This document shows, one piece after another, positions 32,449 through 41,758 of a DNA stretch of 56,534 nucleotides. Positions within the stretch are counted from its first letter, which is position 1, and the number at the start of each line of letters is the position of its first letter. Position numbers and translations under genes: made by a program. The notes below the pieces were generated by a model that saw only the letters and a program-made list of their open reading frames with translations, did no database searches and was not told where the DNA came from. Source of the stretch: Planctomycetota bacterium (GTDB lineage: Bacteria > Planctomycetota > Planctomycetia > Pirellulales > Lacipirellulaceae); assembly GCA_013286045.1 (NCBI GenBank), contig JABDGM010000015.1:4043-60576 (forward strand), given 5' to 3'.

Positions 32449-33353
32449 ATGGATGCCGTAGCCGCCTATAGACTCCTCCGAGAAACCATCTCGAATTGTT
32501 CAGAAGACAAAGTGCCGCAGCTGGGGGCGGCGCTTGCCTTCTATTCTGCGATCTCGCTGGCGCCACTACTGGTAATCGTTCTTGCGGTCGCTGCATTGTT
32601 TTTCGACGAGGTCGCTGCGCGAGGCGGAGTAGTCGCACAATTACAGGGGCTGGTAGGAGAACAGGGTGGTCAAGCGATCGAGAGCATGATTCAAAGTGCC
32701 AGCAAGCCCGGTTCCGGGGTCAAGGCGACGATCTTGAGCACCGTTACGCTGCTCTTCGGGGCATCCGGCGTGTTTGGGCAATTACAAGATTATCTGAACA
32801 CGATCTGGGGAGTGAAACCCAAAGCCGGTCGTGGTATTTGGGGCGTGATAAGAGATCGCTTTCTCTCTTTCGTATTGGTGCTCGGAGTTGCATTCCTCTT
32901 ATTGGTTTCATTGATTGTCACGTCTGCAATTGCCGCGTTGGGAGAGTTCACAATTCGACTGCCGGAATCTCTTGAGTGGCTGAGTCAAAGCTTAGACTTT
33001 GGTGTGTCGTTCGCCGTTGTTACAGTGCTCTTTGCGATGATCTTCAAGTTACTCCCGGATGTGAAAATGGCATGGAATGGCGTTTGGCTCGGGGCCATTG
33101 GGACCTCGTTACTTTTCACGATTGGAAAACTCGCCATTGGTCTTTATCTCGGCGACAGCAGCATGGCCTCCTCGTATAGTGTTGCAGGATCGTTCGTGGT
33201 CCTACTCGTATGGACGCATTACTCGGCACAGATTCTGTACTTCGTGCGGAGCTGACCAGGGCGTATGCCAACACCTTTGGATCCAAGATCGTACCCGCCG
33301 AAGGCGCGGAACCGCCCAATCCAGCGGAGCGAGAGATAGAGTGGAGAGCGTAA
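32449..33353 (+). CDS. YihY/BrkB-family inner-membrane protein with frameshift near the end
   Basis: The frame from ATG 32449 reads VPQLGAALAFYSAISLAPLL, an intermediate with LNTIWGVKPKAGRG, and six hydrophobic segments as in YihY/virulence factor BrkB. It stops at 33255 after QILYFVRS. The next frame continues AELTRAYANTFGSKIVPAEG and ends at 33353. Relatives read ILYFGAELTRAYAN, so one lost G near 33245 explains the break. The product as it stands lacks only its last ~35 residues and may still work, or the loss is a sequencing error. Confidence 0.8.
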
Positions 33354-33390
33354 ATTGATATTCGCTTGCATTAACGGTTCCCACTGACAT

Positions 33391-34152
33391 ATGGAAGGTC
33401 CATCGATCGTCATACTCGCCGAGGAAGCAAAGAAGTTCGTCGGCAAATGCGTTATGCAGAGTACGGGTTCGACAAAGCTCGTCGATGTCACATCGTTTCG
33501 AGGACGAACGCTCACTCGCATTCGAACCTGGGGAAAACACTTTCTACTTTGCTTCGACAAAGACGTCATCAAGATTCATTTTCTCATGTTCGGTAGCTAC
33601 CGAATCGACGAGGACAAACCTGGAGCGCCTCCCCGCCTGTGCCTGAGATTTCCTAACGGTCGAATAAGCTTCTATTCATGCAGCATCCGAATGCTCGACA
33701 AGTCTGCAACGCAGACTTACGATTGGCGAGTCGATCTAATGAGCCGCGCATGGGACGAGCAACACGTGCTGCAAGCAGTTGCGCACGAAAACAATACTGA
33801 ACTTTGTGATCTGTTACTTGACCAGAACATTTTCGCAGGTGCCGGAAACATCATTAAGAATGAGGTCTTGTTCCGGCTCGGTCTTCATCCAGAACGAACG
33901 CTCAAATCACTTGCAGCGTCCAGCCGCCAGCTACTCGTGGGCGAAATGCGGCGTTATTCAAAACAGTTCTATCGGTGGAAAAAGAAATATGTGCTCCGTA
34001 AGCACTGGCAAATGTACGGAAAGAAGCTGTGTCCGAATTGCGGAACAAAAGTGGTCTTAAAGAAAACTGGAAAACTAGATCGAAGAAGTTTTTTCTGTCC
34101 AATCTGTCAGCCTCTTCGCACTGGGACTGGAGTTTCCAAGTCGCGTCGCTGA
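33391..34152 (+). CDS. Nei/Fpg-family DNA glycosylase-like protein
   Basis: 253 residues. WGKHFLLCF, IKIHFLMFGSYRI, LLDQNIFAGAGNIIKNEVLF (helix-two-turns-helix) and a C-terminal zinc finger CPNCG...FFCPICQ match the Fpg/Nei fold, which excises oxidised bases. It begins MEGPSIVIL, whereas classical Fpg/Nei start MPEGP with a catalytic proline directly after Met. Relatives that begin MEGPS exist in other bacteria, so the loss of Pro is shared by a subfamily. If N-terminal chemistry is used it would have to involve Glu or another residue. Confidence 0.85.
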   Translation: MEGPSIVILAEEAKKFVGKCVMQSTGSTKLVDVTSFRGRTLTRIRTWGKHFLLCFDKDVIKIHFLMFGSYRIDEDKPGAPPRLCLRFPNGRISFYSCSIRMLDKSATQTYDWRVDLMSRAWDEQHVLQAVAHENNTELCDLLLDQNIFAGAGNIIKNEVLFRLGLHPERTLKSLAASSRQLLVGEMRRYSKQFYRWKKKYVLRKHWQMYGKKLCPNCGTKVVLKKTGKLDRRSFFCPICQPLRTGTGVSKSRR

Positions 34153-34494
34153 GAACTACGACCAACCGAACTTCGCTGTCCGTGTCGGGCTCACGTCGAC
34201 GGGCGACGATTAAGGCAGACATGGGTCTAAGTCATGTCGGTCTAGTAGCGGTCACCCCTTGTCATCGGAGTGGTTGTAAGACGAACCGGTATTCTGCCAA
34301 AAAAGACAAACTTCAGTTAGAACCGGGCGAATGCGATTGAAACTCGTCTTCGCGGAATAGCGTTTGCACTGCCAGCAAAAGCCTCGCTCCTTCGCGGCAG
34401 TCCGTTTCAACCAATGACATGGCGCGTACTTAGCCGCTCCGTCAGCGCGTCGCGTTGCGGGTTGCATTTCCGCCCGTCTACCACGAGACAATCT

Positions 34495-34947
34495 ATGAAA
34501 GCTCTTTGCTGGCACGGTAAAAGCGACGTGCGCGTCGACAACGTTCCTGATCCGAAGATTGAACACCCACGCGACGCGATTGTCAAAATCACGTGAAGCG
34601 GTCGAGAAAGTTAATCATCGGTGCATTTAAACGCAGACCACACTTACAGTTTGAGCCAAGCGATCATGTGTTGCAGAAAGGGAGGCACTGTATCTGTTCC
34701 AGGCGCATACGCGGGAGCGTCCGACGCAATACCGGTGGGTGCATTCATGAATAAAGGGCTCACGATGAAAAGTGGCCAGACACACATGCAGCGATATATG
34801 AAACCGCTGCTGAAAAAGATTGAAGCGGGCGAAATTGATCCGTCGTTCGTTATCAAGCATCGCGTTCAATTAGCAGATTCCCCGAAAGCATATGATAAGT
34901 TTCGCGACAAGGAAGATGGTTGTATTAAAGTCGTCCTAAAGCAGTAG
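34495..34947 (+). pseudogene. Zinc-dependent alcohol/formaldehyde dehydrogenase with internal deletion
   Basis: The first ~33 codons encode [20 protein letters not shown] and [12 protein letters not shown], the start of glutathione-independent formaldehyde dehydrogenase-type MDR proteins; a stop follows. After about 25 unrelated bases comes the end of the same protein: [40 protein letters not shown] and [12 protein letters not shown]. The whole middle, some 250 residues with the zinc sites and Rossmann fold, is missing. Confidence 0.8.
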
Positions 34948-35051
34948 CCGTTTTCTCGCTCGATACAATATTCGTCGCGCTATTTAGTTCGTGTTGCGAG
35001 CTGGGTCACACACGCCAAAATGCCGCCACGCACACTCGTGAAGGTATCGCT

Positions 35052-37238
35052 ATGCCTAAAGAAGCTCCATTGGACCCCAACCGCCGACAATTCCTGGCTA
35101 CTGCCGGTAGTATCAGTGTAGGCGTGATCGCAGCCAACGCGGCTAATGTTGTGCAAGCGAATCATGGCATCAAGGAATCGAGCGCTACCGAAACGCATGT
35201 TGGCTCGGGAGGCGAAACGAATCAGTCCGTCGGCGGAGGCGACTCGGTACTAACAACGCAACAAGGCATACCTATTGCCGACGACCAGAATACACTACGT
35301 GTCGGCCCGCGTGGCCCGGCACTTCTGGAGGACTTTCACTTTCGTGAAAAGATTTTTCACTTCGATCACGAGCGTATTCCCGAACGAGTTGTCCATGCGC
35401 GTGGATTTGGCGCGCATGGCTATTTCGAGAATTACGGTTCGTTAAGCGATTTGACTCGGGCTGATATTTTCCAACGAGCGAAAGAGAAGACACCAGCGTT
35501 TGTGCGATTTTCGACAGTGGCTGGCAACAAAGGCTCGGCCGACCTCGCCCGAGACGTGCGGGGTTTCGCGGTCAAAATGTACACAACAGAAGGCAATTGG
35601 GATTTGGTTGGCAACAATATGCCTGTGTTCTTCATCCAAGACCCCATCAAATTTCCCGATATGGTTCACGCTTTCAAGCAAGAGCCCGATCGCGGGTTTC
35701 CGCAGGCTCAGACGGCCCACGACAACGCCTGGGATTTCATCTCGCTGACGCCCGAAAGCATGCACATGGTCATGTGGATCATGTCCGATCGAGCCATCCC
35801 GCGGTCTTTTCGCTTCATGGAAGGTTTCGGCGTACATACGTTTCGTTTGGTGAACGCTGCAGGCAAATCTACTTTCGTTAAGTTTCACTGGAAACCAAAA
35901 CAAGGCCTACAGTCAGTCGTGTGGAATGAGGCTGTGAAGATTAATGGCGCTGACCCGGACTTCCACCGCCGAGATCTCTGGGATGCGATCCAGAACAAGG
36001 ACTACCCAGAATGGGAGCTGGGTATCCAAGTGCTGGATGATTCTTTTGTTCAGAATTTTCCATTTGATATTCTCGATCCTACTAAGATCATTCCAGAAGA
36101 AGAGGTCAAGGTTCGGCCGATCGGTCGGCTTGTACTAGACCGGACGGTCGATAATTTTTTCCTAGAAACAGAGCAGGTCGCATTCTGCACGCAAAACGTC
36201 GTGCCGGGAATCGACTTTAGCAATGACCCTCTTCTTCAGGGACGTAACTTCTCGTATCTCGACACGCAGTTGAAGCGACTCGGCGGGCCGAATTTCACGC
36301 ATATCCCGATCAATGCACCGAAGGTTCCCGTCCGCAATTTTCAGCAGGACGGCCATATGGCGATGACGAACCCGAAGGGTCGCGCCAATTACGAGCCGAA
36401 CTCATGGGGGGACCAGGGTGGTTCGCGTCAGTCACCCGAAACTGGCTTTCAGTCGTATCCTGAAGTGCTGGACGGCAAAAAGTTGCGAGCTCGGCCGGAG
36501 TCATTTGCCGACCATTACAGCCAGGCAAGGCAGTTCTTCATCAGTCAGACCGAAGTCGAACAAGCGCACATCGCCGACGCTCTCGTCTTTGAACTGAGCA
36601 AGGTGCAGCGCGTGGACATTCGGGAACGAATGGTCTCGCACCTCGTTAATATCGACAAGGATCTTGCCGACAAGGTTTCTAACGGCTTGCGTTTGCGAAA
36701 CGCTACAAAAGCGGCGAAGGCGGCCACGCCGACGCGGCGCGACTTGAAAGCTTCGCCTGCCTTGAGCATTCTTCGCAACGGACCCAAATCATTTGCAGGT
36801 CGGAAGGTCGGAGTGCTGGCCACGGACGGCGCAGACTCCAAGCTGCTTAAAGCGCTACAAGCAGCTTTGGCTGCCGAGGGCGCTACGATGAAGCTCATTG
36901 CGCCTGAGGTTGGAGGCATTAAAACTAGCGACGGTACCTGGCACGACGCGGATGAGAAACTAGAGGGAGCGCCATCAGTGCTGTTTGATGCCGTGGTACT
37001 TTTTTCATCTGATGCGAGTAGCCCGAACTTGGTTGCAAGGCCAGCCGCTCGAGACTTTGTCGCAGACGCGCTGGCGCACCAGAAATTTATTGGTTATACA
37101 AAGAGCGCGTTACCGCTCCTCGAAAAGGGAGGCGCCCCGGACAAAATGGATGAAGGCTTGGTACTTATTGAGGCGGGCGGGGATTGCGATAAGTTTGTAT
37201 CGCAGTGTCGCGCACTTCGCTTTTGGAAGCGAGGCTGA
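35052..37238 (+). CDS. katE: Large-subunit catalase (KatE/HPII clade) with Tat signal
   Basis: 728 residues. The N-terminus has a twin-arginine signal ([10 protein letters not shown], then a hydrophobic stretch ending VVQA), which suggests export by Tat. The catalase core has the catalytic His in [12 protein letters not shown], Asn in [14 protein letters not shown], and the haem-ligand Tyr in [15 protein letters not shown]. The C-terminal ~150 residues form the DJ-1/PfpI-like domain ([13 protein letters not shown]) of clade 2 catalases. It degrades hydrogen peroxide and fits the stress island. Confidence 0.95.
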   Translation: MPKEAPLDPNRRQFLATAGSISVGVIAANAANVVQANHGIKESSATETHVGSGGETNQSVGGGDSVLTTQQGIPIADDQNTLRVGPRGPALLEDFHFREKIFHFDHERIPERVVHARGFGAHGYFENYGSLSDLTRADIFQRAKEKTPAFVRFSTVAGNKGSADLARDVRGFAVKMYTTEGNWDLVGNNMPVFFIQDPIKFPDMVHAFKQEPDRGFPQAQTAHDNAWDFISLTPESMHMVMWIMSDRAIPRSFRFMEGFGVHTFRLVNAAGKSTFVKFHWKPKQGLQSVVWNEAVKINGADPDFHRRDLWDAIQNKDYPEWELGIQVLDDSFVQNFPFDILDPTKIIPEEEVKVRPIGRLVLDRTVDNFFLETEQVAFCTQNVVPGIDFSNDPLLQGRNFSYLDTQLKRLGGPNFTHIPINAPKVPVRNFQQDGHMAMTNPKGRANYEPNSWGDQGGSRQSPETGFQSYPEVLDGKKLRARPESFADHYSQARQFFISQTEVEQAHIADALVFELSKVQRVDIRERMVSHLVNIDKDLADKVSNGLRLRNATKAAKAATPTRRDLKASPALSILRNGPKSFAGRKVGVLATDGADSKLLKALQAALAAEGATMKLIAPEVGGIKTSDGTWHDADEKLEGAPSVLFDAVVLFSSDASSPNLVARPAARDFVADALAHQKFIGYTKSALPLLEKGGAPDKMDEGLVLIEAGGDCDKFVSQCRALRFWKRG

Positions 37239-37333
37239 GGGCGTCTTTGAGTACTCGGCGAAAGCTTTACCGAGCGAGTGCCTGTAATTACAAGTCTTTT
37301 ACTTCACACCGTTGGTTAGGCTAACAGCGTTCA

Positions 37334-37612
37334 ATGAAAGCCAGTCTCCGGATCGTGTTGGCAACGGCGCAGTTAGCGGGCGCGCAGGAAGGTGGAATGT
37401 CGGAGCGATATATGTTGTCAGCTGTGCGCAGCCTAGTTTTCCGCGGTCTCCTACGATCTACACGCGGTGCGGATGGTGGACATTCTCTTGCGGTTCTGCC
37501 GGAGCAAGTAACTCTGCGCGATATAGTAGATTCATTCGAAAGACCGCTTAGTCTTCAAGTTGAAGGGCTTGAACGCCAACCGCATCATCGCGGATCTCCG
37601 CCGGAGGCGTGA
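37334..37612 (+). CDS. Rrf2-type regulator, shortened or decayed
   Basis: VRSLVFRGLLRSTRGADGGH, then VTLRDIVDSFERPL, is the recognition-helix wing and dimer start of Rrf2 winged-helix regulators (LxxAGLLxSxRGxxGGYxLA ... ITLxDI). The N-terminal part MKASLRIVLATAQLAGAQ is roughly in place, but the first half of the helix-turn-helix reads poorly (EGGMSERYMLSAV). The three conserved cysteines of FeS-binding members are absent and the C-terminus is short. A small active regulator or a decaying one; it could act on the adjoining catalase. Confidence 0.55.
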   Translation: MKASLRIVLATAQLAGAQEGGMSERYMLSAVRSLVFRGLLRSTRGADGGHSLAVLPEQVTLRDIVDSFERPLSLQVEGLERQPHHRGSPPEA

Positions 37613-38013
37613 GCTGGCTCGCTGGCCGCCAGCCGCTGAAGCCCATTAATGGCACCCAAGTTCGCTCAAGTGACGGCACGGTTGCATTTGGATGTTACGA
37701 CTATACATTCCAGAGTTGCAAAACGCGGCGCACCTTTCGGAATAGTTTTCACAGCGAGGCCCTCTCGTCAAATTGTTGGTAGTTCGCGTGTCGAGATCGG
37801 GAACATGACGCACGGTCGTAAACATGCGAGGCGCTCCGCCGAAGCCGCGCTCATATCCCTGGCAATAAGTAATTCGCATCCTTGGATTCAACAAACCTCG
37901 CAACCTCATTCGGGAAAATCAAATGTTAGCCTGCCCCAGGGTGTGGACGAATATAGCCGCTAAAATGCAGACACGTCTCAGTTACCGATTCAACATCAGA
38001 TCGAGCGGCTTCG
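37613..38013. other. Intergenic, no recognisable gene
   Basis: Open frames exist on both strands here but none resembles a known protein, none has a convincing ribosome-binding site, and they overlap each other. The stretch separates the stress island from the phosphorelay genes. Confidence 0.5.
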
Positions 38014-39393
38014 TTATCTTGTCGGATGAATACGATCGCGTCTTCGGTCGGCAGGAGCCGCCGCGCCTTTGGCTGTTCCGTGCGGTGAAAGGGTCAAGTT
38101 TTCCAGCTTTGTTTTCGTTCGCTCAATAATTTGTGACGCAGGATTTAACCGGTATTTGAAAAACACGTGTTCTGGGGTGGAAGGTATTTTTTCCCACGGC
38201 AACCAACGGCCGACTGCAGATTCTCCGGCGAAGATGCCGACTTTTAGTAGTTCCACCGTTGATCGTAGCGGCTCGTCAAGCAGGTCAGTTTGCTCGATAT
38301 TCTCAGTGACGTGACGGAGTGGTCGCCAGACGTTTTCGGATAGGCCCCACTTGGAAATGACACGGCTGAGCGCCGTTGTCGGATCTTCAGGGAATATATG
38401 CGGCTCCAGTTCGCTAAGCGCGTGCCCCGACTGTAGGCTGTACTTTATAAGTACTTCGTATTCCGCGTGGAATGCGATTCCCATCATGAGCCGGCCTAAC
38501 GGGGCCAGAAAAGCACTGAGAGTCAGTGCATCGTCAACAATTGCTTTCGGACAGAATTCTGTGATGCAGCTGAATGCAATACTTGCTGCAATACTCCGGC
38601 GTTGCGTCAAGTCCGCATCAAGCCAAGGAAGAACGCGACTGCGAAGCATCGCAGAAACATTCAGCGTTAGGGCAATTTCGCCCACGCGTCGATAGCCAAG
38701 CCGTGCTACCGCTTCATCGATATCGATCGTCGGGGCGTTCGTCCGTAGGTAGAATGGGCTATTGGCGATCCGCAAGACTTCGGCTGTCAGTGCCGCATCC
38801 TGCAATACTCTGCTAACGAATCTGTTAGGAACTGTCGACGGATCGCATGAAAGCTGATACACATCATTGGTCTCCAAGGATAACGGAAACATCTGATTGA
38901 CGTTTGCAATTCGGCGTTCATACTCACCGCCATTGATTCTCTGGATGGGTAATGCAACGGATCGGTCGGCGGATTTGGCGTCGCCACACAAGCATTCCGA
39001 ATTTCCGGTCATCGCGAGTCTGCGGACGCGGATGCGCTCCTTCATTCGGATGGCGAAACCTTTTAAGTCCGTTGGCTTGTAAACGACGGAATCTACCCCT
39101 CGCGCCAAAAGATCGTTCGTAAGGCGTGAATCGGTTACCGCCGTATGCACTGCCACTAACGGTGCCCGTGGTCGAGATAGGATTTCGACTGCGAGTGCGT
39201 GACCGTTGCCATTGGGCATCCGTAGGTCGGTTACCACCAGATCGAATGTTTCCCCCTCGAGCCGCATCTTCGCCTCGGCGCTATCGCTCGCGTAGGCGCA
39301 ATGAAACTCTTCGCGCTCCAGTGCTCGACCGAGCGTGGTTCGTACGATCTGGCTATCGTCAACGACAAGGGCGCGAAACTGTTGCGTAAGCAT
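38014..39393 (-). CDS. Response regulator with HDOD domain
   Basis: Receiver domain at ~1-120 (RALVVDDSQIVRTTL, phospho-acceptor in LVVTDLRMPNGNG, the Lys in VVYKPT) followed by a HDOD domain at ~170-370 (PNRFVSRVLQDAALTAEVLR, IANSPFY, IDEAVARLGYRRVGEIAL). HDOD proteins are found in signalling and taxis pathways and lack the metal ligands of HD hydrolases. ATG 39393 is preferred to the GTG at 39405 because GAGG lies at a fitting distance. The Hpt gene follows upstream on the same strand. Confidence 0.88.
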   Translation of the reverse strand: MLTQQFRALVVDDSQIVRTTLGRALEREEFHCAYASDSAEAKMRLEGETFDLVVTDLRMPNGNGHALAVEILSRPRAPLVAVHTAVTDSRLTNDLLARGVDSVVYKPTDLKGFAIRMKERIRVRRLAMTGNSECLCGDAKSADRSVALPIQRINGGEYERRIANVNQMFPLSLETNDVYQLSCDPSTVPNRFVSRVLQDAALTAEVLRIANSPFYLRTNAPTIDIDEAVARLGYRRVGEIALTLNVSAMLRSRVLPWLDADLTQRRSIAASIAFSCITEFCPKAIVDDALTLSAFLAPLGRLMMGIAFHAEYEVLIKYSLQSGHALSELEPHIFPEDPTTALSRVISKWGLSENVWRPLRHVTENIEQTDLLDEPLRSTVELLKVGIFAGESAVGRWLPWEKIPSTPEHVFFKYRLNPASQIIERTKTKLENLTLSPHGTAKGAAAPADRRRDRIHPTR

Positions 39394-39473
39394 GTCCCGC
39401 CTCACGTTTTAGTCTCATTGAAAAGCGGATGGTGCACGGATTCTCTATTCGGCGATGTATCCCTGTCTCTGGC

Positions 39474-39866
39474 CTATGCCGATACGGTAAACACTTTGGG
39501 AATGAACTCAATAAGCGTTCTCGCCGCTGCGCGAATATCAACCGCGGCAGCCTGCAGATTTACCTTGTTTTTCATCTTTGCGGCTCGCTCGACTGCGCAG
39601 GCAGCAAGACGAAGCGGCTCGGCACCGAGGATCGCCGCTGCGCCTTTGAGCGAATGAGCCGTCTCTGCAGCAATACAAAAGTCGTCGTCAACGGCATGTT
39701 GAATGATTCTCTTGATCTGGCTCTTCAAGATGGATTCCATATCGTATAGCAGCTGCTGGGCCAGCGCACGATCTTCCCCGCAAGCGCGTAAGAGCTGGCC
39801 TCGATCGATCGGCGGCGATACGAGACGATTAAGAGCGGAAGCGGTGTGCGGGCGTCGTATCGACAT
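39474..39866 (-). CDS. Hpt-domain phosphotransfer protein
   Basis: 130 residues, one Hpt domain: AETAHSLKGAAAILGAEPLR has the phospho-accepting His, followed by the usual helix with AACAVERAAKMK. It lacks other domains. Such proteins pass phosphate between hybrid kinases and free receivers. The REC-HDOD protein is coded 80 bases downstream on the same strand and is the likely partner; the hybrid kinase at 14814-17972, whose own Hpt is not evident, is another candidate. Confidence 0.85.
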   Translation of the reverse strand: MSIRRPHTASALNRLVSPPIDRGQLLRACGEDRALAQQLLYDMESILKSQIKRIIQHAVDDDFCIAAETAHSLKGAAAILGAEPLRLAACAVERAAKMKNKVNLQAAAVDIRAAARTLIEFIPKVFTVSA

Positions 39867-40374
39867 GCGTGTCCCCTCTATCGGGCCAAGATATTCAAAC
39901 TTATCATTCGTACGAGCTCATATAACCGTCGAACAAAGATCATTCCGCTTGGTCACGTAAAAGCCAAGCATGCCCGGCGAGGGATCCGAGCCGCGCGCCT
40001 ATGCCGGTCATCGCGATCGTATGAGCCCCCCGGCCATTTCATACTTGCGCCCAACTGTACTGCATTGCTATTTGTTTTCGGGCGAATAAGTCTCGTGTTC
40101 GGCAAACGTTGTCAAAACCGCCGAAAGGGCGCACGAAGCATGGTGCAGGTTCGGATGACTCCCGCGTGCCCCAGTCAAAGCAGCCGCCCCGACCTTCCGC
40201 GTGCCACTCAACGACGATACGGCAGAACGGGCATGACCGGTTCTGACGATTCTTGGGAGTTATTTTCTCTTGAGATACGCAAATCTCCCGCTTCGCTTGT
40301 GGATCTAGCGAAACCGCTTAATCTCAAAACATCGTCCGATCACGTGGGTCCCTAATTTGTCCGGTGAGTTACTG
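39867..40374. other. Intergenic, no recognisable gene
   Basis: About 500 bases upstream of the Hpt gene. One plus-strand frame is open from 39846 to 40355, but its translation is basic and without pattern and it covers the Hpt promoter, so I do not call it. Confidence 0.45.
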
Positions 40375-40644
40375 ATGCCAAGAAGCGTAGATGCAATCAG
40401 CACGAAAGGCCAAGTTGTCTTTTGGCGCAAAATAGGTATCGACCGTACTTTGCGCGAGTCGAACGAGGTTGCCGGTGAGAAACAAATGGGTCTAGTCGAC
40501 AACAGTGGACCCATTCAGAGTGCTCAAGAATCATTTCAGGAGGGTCAGGACGATCTAGCTGTCGCCAGAGGAATGGTCATCTGTTCGATGCTCGGCGTTT
40601 TATTGTGGTTCGCAGTTGTTCGCTTTGTCGCATGGTTTATGTAG
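40375..40644 (+). CDS. Hypothetical protein with C-terminal membrane segment, 89 aa
   Basis: MPRSVDAISTKGQVVFWRKI, a polar middle (NSGPIQSAQESFQEGQDDLA) and a C-terminal hydrophobic helix (MVICSMLGVLLWFAVVRFVAWFM). Topology of a tail-anchored protein. A TTG at 40357 in the same frame is an alternative start. No family recognised; called on the strength of its topology. Confidence 0.4.
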   Translation: MPRSVDAISTKGQVVFWRKIGIDRTLRESNEVAGEKQMGLVDNSGPIQSAQESFQEGQDDLAVARGMVICSMLGVLLWFAVVRFVAWFM

Positions 40645-40830
40645 GGTCAGCTAAAGTGCCACGTGTACATTACCTTTTGCTTCCGCGGGGTCGACCTGCA
40701 TCGTTGACCCACCCGTCCGTCGTCTGAAAGCAGTGGGAATTCGTCCCGAGCAGCGGAGCTAAACTGCAACGGAGTTCGCGGTGTTCACGGTCTCGTGTGT
40801 GTGGGATTTAATTTTCTTTCATCGCATGTA
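40645..40830. other. Intergenic
   Basis: Nothing recognisable. No good hairpin or promoter is visible. Confidence 0.4.
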
Positions 40831-41076
40831 TCAACCTGGCCCTCGAAAGTTTGGCCTCAAAACGGCGAGTTGCCTCATCTGCTTTCTTTTGTTCCGACTA
40901 AGACCTTCGTCGTTGCTGATCTGGAATCTGTTTCGTCCACCAGTGATGTAAGACCCGAAGGCTACACAAATTAGGGCCAGTGAGAATAGCGTACTTGTCA
41001 GACCGAATTGAAGTTATCTTTTCATCCGATTCTCGCTTCGCTCGCTGCTTTCTCGACTAGCTATTTGCTCGTCCAT
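40831..41076 (-). pseudogene. Small membrane-protein gene interrupted by one stop
   Basis: A single frame of 82 codons with one TAA after codon 20: MDEQIASRESSERSENRMKR, stop, LQFGLTSTLFSLALICVAFG, then SYITGG and a basic tail. A charged start followed by a membrane segment is a plausible small protein, and the frame stays open for 60 codons past the stop. The evidence is only topology and frame. Confidence 0.3.
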
Positions 41077-41154
41077 TGTGGTTCCCCAAACCATTGGCAG
41101 CAGCAGCAGCGAGTTGCGGCTTAATTCGATCGCGGGTGCGACGCGCATCGCGCG

Positions 41155-41397
41155 CTATATTTTTGCGCTCGCTAACGATTGCGATTCAAGGCGTTGAACA
41201 CGTTCCGAAAGCGTACGCAATGCTCGGCCGGACAGTAGACCTATGTTTCCAACGAAAATAAGTATGATGGCGGAGAATAGTAGCTCGTGCGCGCCTTGCA
41301 GACCCGAAAATTGCTCGACGGCAGACCCCACCAAAAACATGATACCGCCGACTTGCGCGATGACTCCGAAGTAGATGACTGAACGGACGGCATCCAT
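41155..41397 (-). CDS. Small membrane protein, 80 aa
   Basis: Two hydrophobic segments (VIYFGVIAQVGGIMFLVG and LLFSAIILIFVGNIGLLSG) and a C-terminal amphipathic helix with heptad-like Leu and Arg (ALRTLSERVQRLESQSL). Start MDAVRSV. No family known to me. Stands alone between two non-coding stretches. Confidence 0.5.
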   Translation of the reverse strand: MDAVRSVIYFGVIAQVGGIMFLVGSAVEQFSGLQGAHELLFSAIILIFVGNIGLLSGRALRTLSERVQRLESQSLASAKI

Positions 41398-41758
41398 AGC
41401 TTCCTCACATATTGACCGTTGACTCGAAAAAAGATGGCAGCAGTTTCATCGCAAACGATACCACAGCCAGGCCGAAACGCCAGCGTCGGACGTATCAACC
41501 TCGACGCAACCCTTCGGCGCAATTCCTGGGGCATCTGGTGAGATCGACTATGGGCCAGAGACGAGAAAACGACCACCGTTCACTGATTGAAACAACTCGC
41601 AGCCGCTAGACGGCTACGCCATCGGGGTGTTCTTTGACAACTTAAAAAGTCCGCCGGAAGTCGCGGGCCGGCGGGCATCTCTTAGTCCCTGGCGGATATA
41701 TTCGATGGGTTGCTGCTTCGCAGCAATCCCGTCTTTCGAACTCTGCGTGCTAGCTATG
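41398..41758. other. Intergenic, no recognisable gene
   Basis: No coding pattern on either strand that is not in conflict with neighbours. It lies between the start of the small membrane-protein gene and the end of the transglutaminase-like gene. Confidence 0.45.

Noticed and set aside
37649-37963. A 104-codon plus-strand frame
   Set aside because: Composition is without pattern, it is overlapped by a similar frame on the other strand, and no start signal is seen.
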